Translations under genes and position numbers: made by a program
Part shown: piece by piece, positions 5,758 through 6,668 of the stretch
Layout: each line of letters begins with the position of its first letter
Position numbering within the stretch: position 1 is the stretch's first letter
Notes under the pieces: model-generated
Databases searched by the model: none
The model's input: the letters and a program-made list of their open reading frames with translations, nothing else
Told to the model about the DNA's origin: nothing
Assembly: GCA_045863035.1 (NCBI GenBank)
Contig: BTUV01000125.1
Coordinates: forward strand, 1 to 6,668
DNA from: H2-BAC3 sp045863035
GTDB taxonomy: Bacteria; Bacteroidota; Ignavibacteria; Ignavibacteriales; Ignavibacteriaceae
Direction: 5' to 3'
Length of the DNA: 6,668 nucleotides

Positions 5758-6534
5758 ATGTATCCACAGATTCCATTATTCGGTGATTATGCCGTCAGTT
5801 CATATTCTTTCTTTTCAACACTCGGCGCGGTTTTGTTCGCGGTTATCTGTTACCGCGAGGCCAGGCGGCTAAATTTTTCGATAGATATATACTGGAAGCT
5901 GTTTTTTTTTGTAGCCGTCTTTGCAATGATTGGTTCAAAAATCCTCTACTCAGTCAGCTTCGACCGTGCAAGATTCTTTTCTGATCCGATTGGCACTCTC
6001 GGGGCCACCGGCTGGATGCTTTACGGCGCTTTGGCGGGTGGTTATGTGGCTGTGCTCTTCGGTCGGATGTTTTTAAAGTTCCCTCTCTTCACCGCTCTTG
6101 ACGGAATGTCATACGGTGCGATATTTGGTGTTGGCATGGGGAGGATTGCCTGTTTTATGGGGGGCTGTTGCGGGGGGCTTCCAACAGATTCTTTCCTTGG
6201 TGTCACCTTTCATCACGGCGAGTGCGCGGTGCACCCCACGCAGTTATATGAAGCCGGATTCGCGTTCCTGCTTTTCGGGGTTTTGTATTACATAAGGCGC
6301 GGATCTTTTTTTGACGGTTTACAGATCTCTCTGATGTTCATCGGTTACGGCACATTCCGTTTCCTTGTTGAGTTCATCCGCGCGGATTCTCTGCGACCGG
6401 GGTTTCAGCCGTTTACGCCTTCTCAATATATATCCATATTAATTGTACTCATTGCAACCGCGATAATCCTCTTCAAAAGAAATCCCAAAGCAACCCTGAT
6501 CCGCCTCCGGAAGAAGGCAAAAAATGGTGACTAG
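5758..6534 (+). CDS. lgt: Prolipoprotein diacylglyceryl transferase family protein, cysteine-rich variant, 258 aa
   Basis: Lgt is an inner-membrane enzyme that moves diacylglycerol from phosphatidylglycerol to the lipobox cysteine of prolipoproteins. The length and about six to seven hydrophobic segments fit the family. Recognisable motifs are WMLYGALAGG (86-95), GRIACFMGGCCGG (128-140), HPTQLYE (159-165), GYGTFRFLVEFIR (196-208) and FTPSQYIS (219-226). R129 and R201 align by eye with E. coli R143 and R239. The positions of E. coli H103, N146 and E151 appear to be Y89, C132 and C137. The Cys pattern C132-x4-C137-C138 with C156 is a feature I associate with an Lgt subgroup in several phyla, whose activity I cannot confirm. 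The ATG at 5758 is supported by the promoter-like box just before it and by the typical N-terminal helix; no Shine-Dalgarno is seen. Nine Ts at 5902-5910 lie in the second membrane segment. It is transcribed apart from the upstream operon because of the terminator. The C-terminus is basic (RLRKKAKNGD), as expected for a cytoplasmic tail. Confidence 0.88.
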   Translation: MYPQIPLFGDYAVSSYSFFSTLGAVLFAVICYREARRLNFSIDIYWKLFFFVAVFAMIGSKILYSVSFDRARFFSDPIGTLGATGWMLYGALAGGYVAVLFGRMFLKFPLFTALDGMSYGAIFGVGMGRIACFMGGCCGGLPTDSFLGVTFHHGECAVHPTQLYEAGFAFLLFGVLYYIRRGSFFDGLQISLMFIGYGTFRFLVEFIRADSLRPGFQPFTPSQYISILIVLIATAIILFKRNPKATLIRLRKKAKNGD

Positions 6535-6544
6535 TGAATTCCGA

Positions 6545-6555
6545 CTCCGGAGGAG
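6545..6555. repeat. CTCC-GGA-GGAG palindrome, second copy of the gap-flank core
   Basis: CTCCGGAGGAG here differs at one of eleven bases from CTCCGTAGGAG at 3112-3122. Both lie in intergenic DNA downstream of a plus-strand gene. It begins 11 bp after the lgt stop codon. Two copies in one window suggest a dispersed element, though eleven bases is short. Confidence 0.4.
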
Positions 6556-6559
6556 CGTC

Positions 6560-6594
6560 ATGAATTATGAAGTATGAATTATGAATTATGAATT
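6560..6594. repeat. Five tandem ATGAATT heptamers
   Basis: Units run at 6560, 6567, 6574, 6581 and 6588; four are ATGAATT and the second is ATGAAGT. Heptamer arrays of this kind are known as short tandemly repeated repetitive sequences, described first in cyanobacteria. The array is bounded by the palindrome at 6545-6555 on the left and the hairpin at 6595-6611 on the right. No role in coding is apparent, because seven is not a multiple of three and stops occur at once. Confidence 0.9.
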
Positions 6595-6611
6595 GCCGGG
6601 TTGATCCCGGC
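6595..6611. repeat. GCCGGG/CCCGGC hairpin after the heptamer array
   Basis: A perfect 6-bp GC stem encloses a TTGAT loop. It could slow or protect the 3' end of the lgt transcript, but there is no T-tract, so it is not a standard intrinsic terminator. A second small hairpin, ACCCG-GAA-CGGGT, lies at 6654-6666, at the window edge. The bases between them show no gene. Confidence 0.55.
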
Positions 6612-6668
6612 TGGCTCGCAAATTGGCAGATTCATAGCGCCAGCGCAACCCCAACCCGGAACGGGTGA

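Noticed and set aside
6138..6177. G-quadruplex from the G4, G6 and G6 runs in lgt
   Set aside because: The runs encode the conserved glycine-rich motif, and the first loop is long; codon content explains them.

Overview
The window looks like chromosomal DNA from a member of the Bacteroidota/Chlorobi group, most likely Ignavibacteriota or a close relative. The main clue is the C-terminus of the secreted carboxypeptidase. It carries the NYPNPFNPST-type start of a type IX secretion (T9SS) sorting domain that is very common in Ignavibacteria. The scarcity of Shine-Dalgarno sequences and the two TAnnTTTG-like -7 boxes fit this group. The lineage is inferred from protein style, not from a marker gene. 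The sequence is a scaffold: exactly 100 Ns (3149-3248) mark a gap whose true length is unknown, so the left and right halves may not be truly adjacent.

Left part: 1-292 shows no gene. A minus-strand gene (293-751) encodes a short soluble TPM-domain protein. Its 5' end faces, across about 240 bp, a large plus-strand gene (992-2986) for a secreted M14 zinc carboxypeptidase. That enzyme has a transthyretin-like domain, an Fn3-like domain and a T9SS type A sorting domain.

Middle: 2987-3632 is an intergenic stretch of about 650 bp. It holds a weak terminator, several perfect dyads of a type suggesting dispersed repeats, the assembly gap, a hairpin followed by T7, a four-copy 24-bp tandem repeat, and a cluster of three dyads upstream of the next gene.

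Right part: a probable two-gene operon (3633-5692) encodes an outer-membrane beta-barrel protein and, 14 bp later, an exported protein of unknown family. It ends in a clear rho-independent terminator. The T-tract of that terminator runs straight into a TAnnTTTG-type box placed so that the next gene could be transcribed as a leaderless mRNA. That gene (5758-6534) is a cysteine-rich variant of prolipoprotein diacylglyceryl transferase (Lgt). The last 134 bp are non-coding, with five tandem heptamers, a perfect hairpin, and a small palindrome that is nearly the same as one beside the gap.

The common theme is the cell envelope: T9SS export, an outer-membrane barrel, an exported partner and lipoprotein modification. 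I do not see a defence system, mobile element, CRISPR array or RNA gene. The parts most likely to be undescribed are the barrel/exported-protein pair, the Lgt variant active site, and the terminator-promoter junction.
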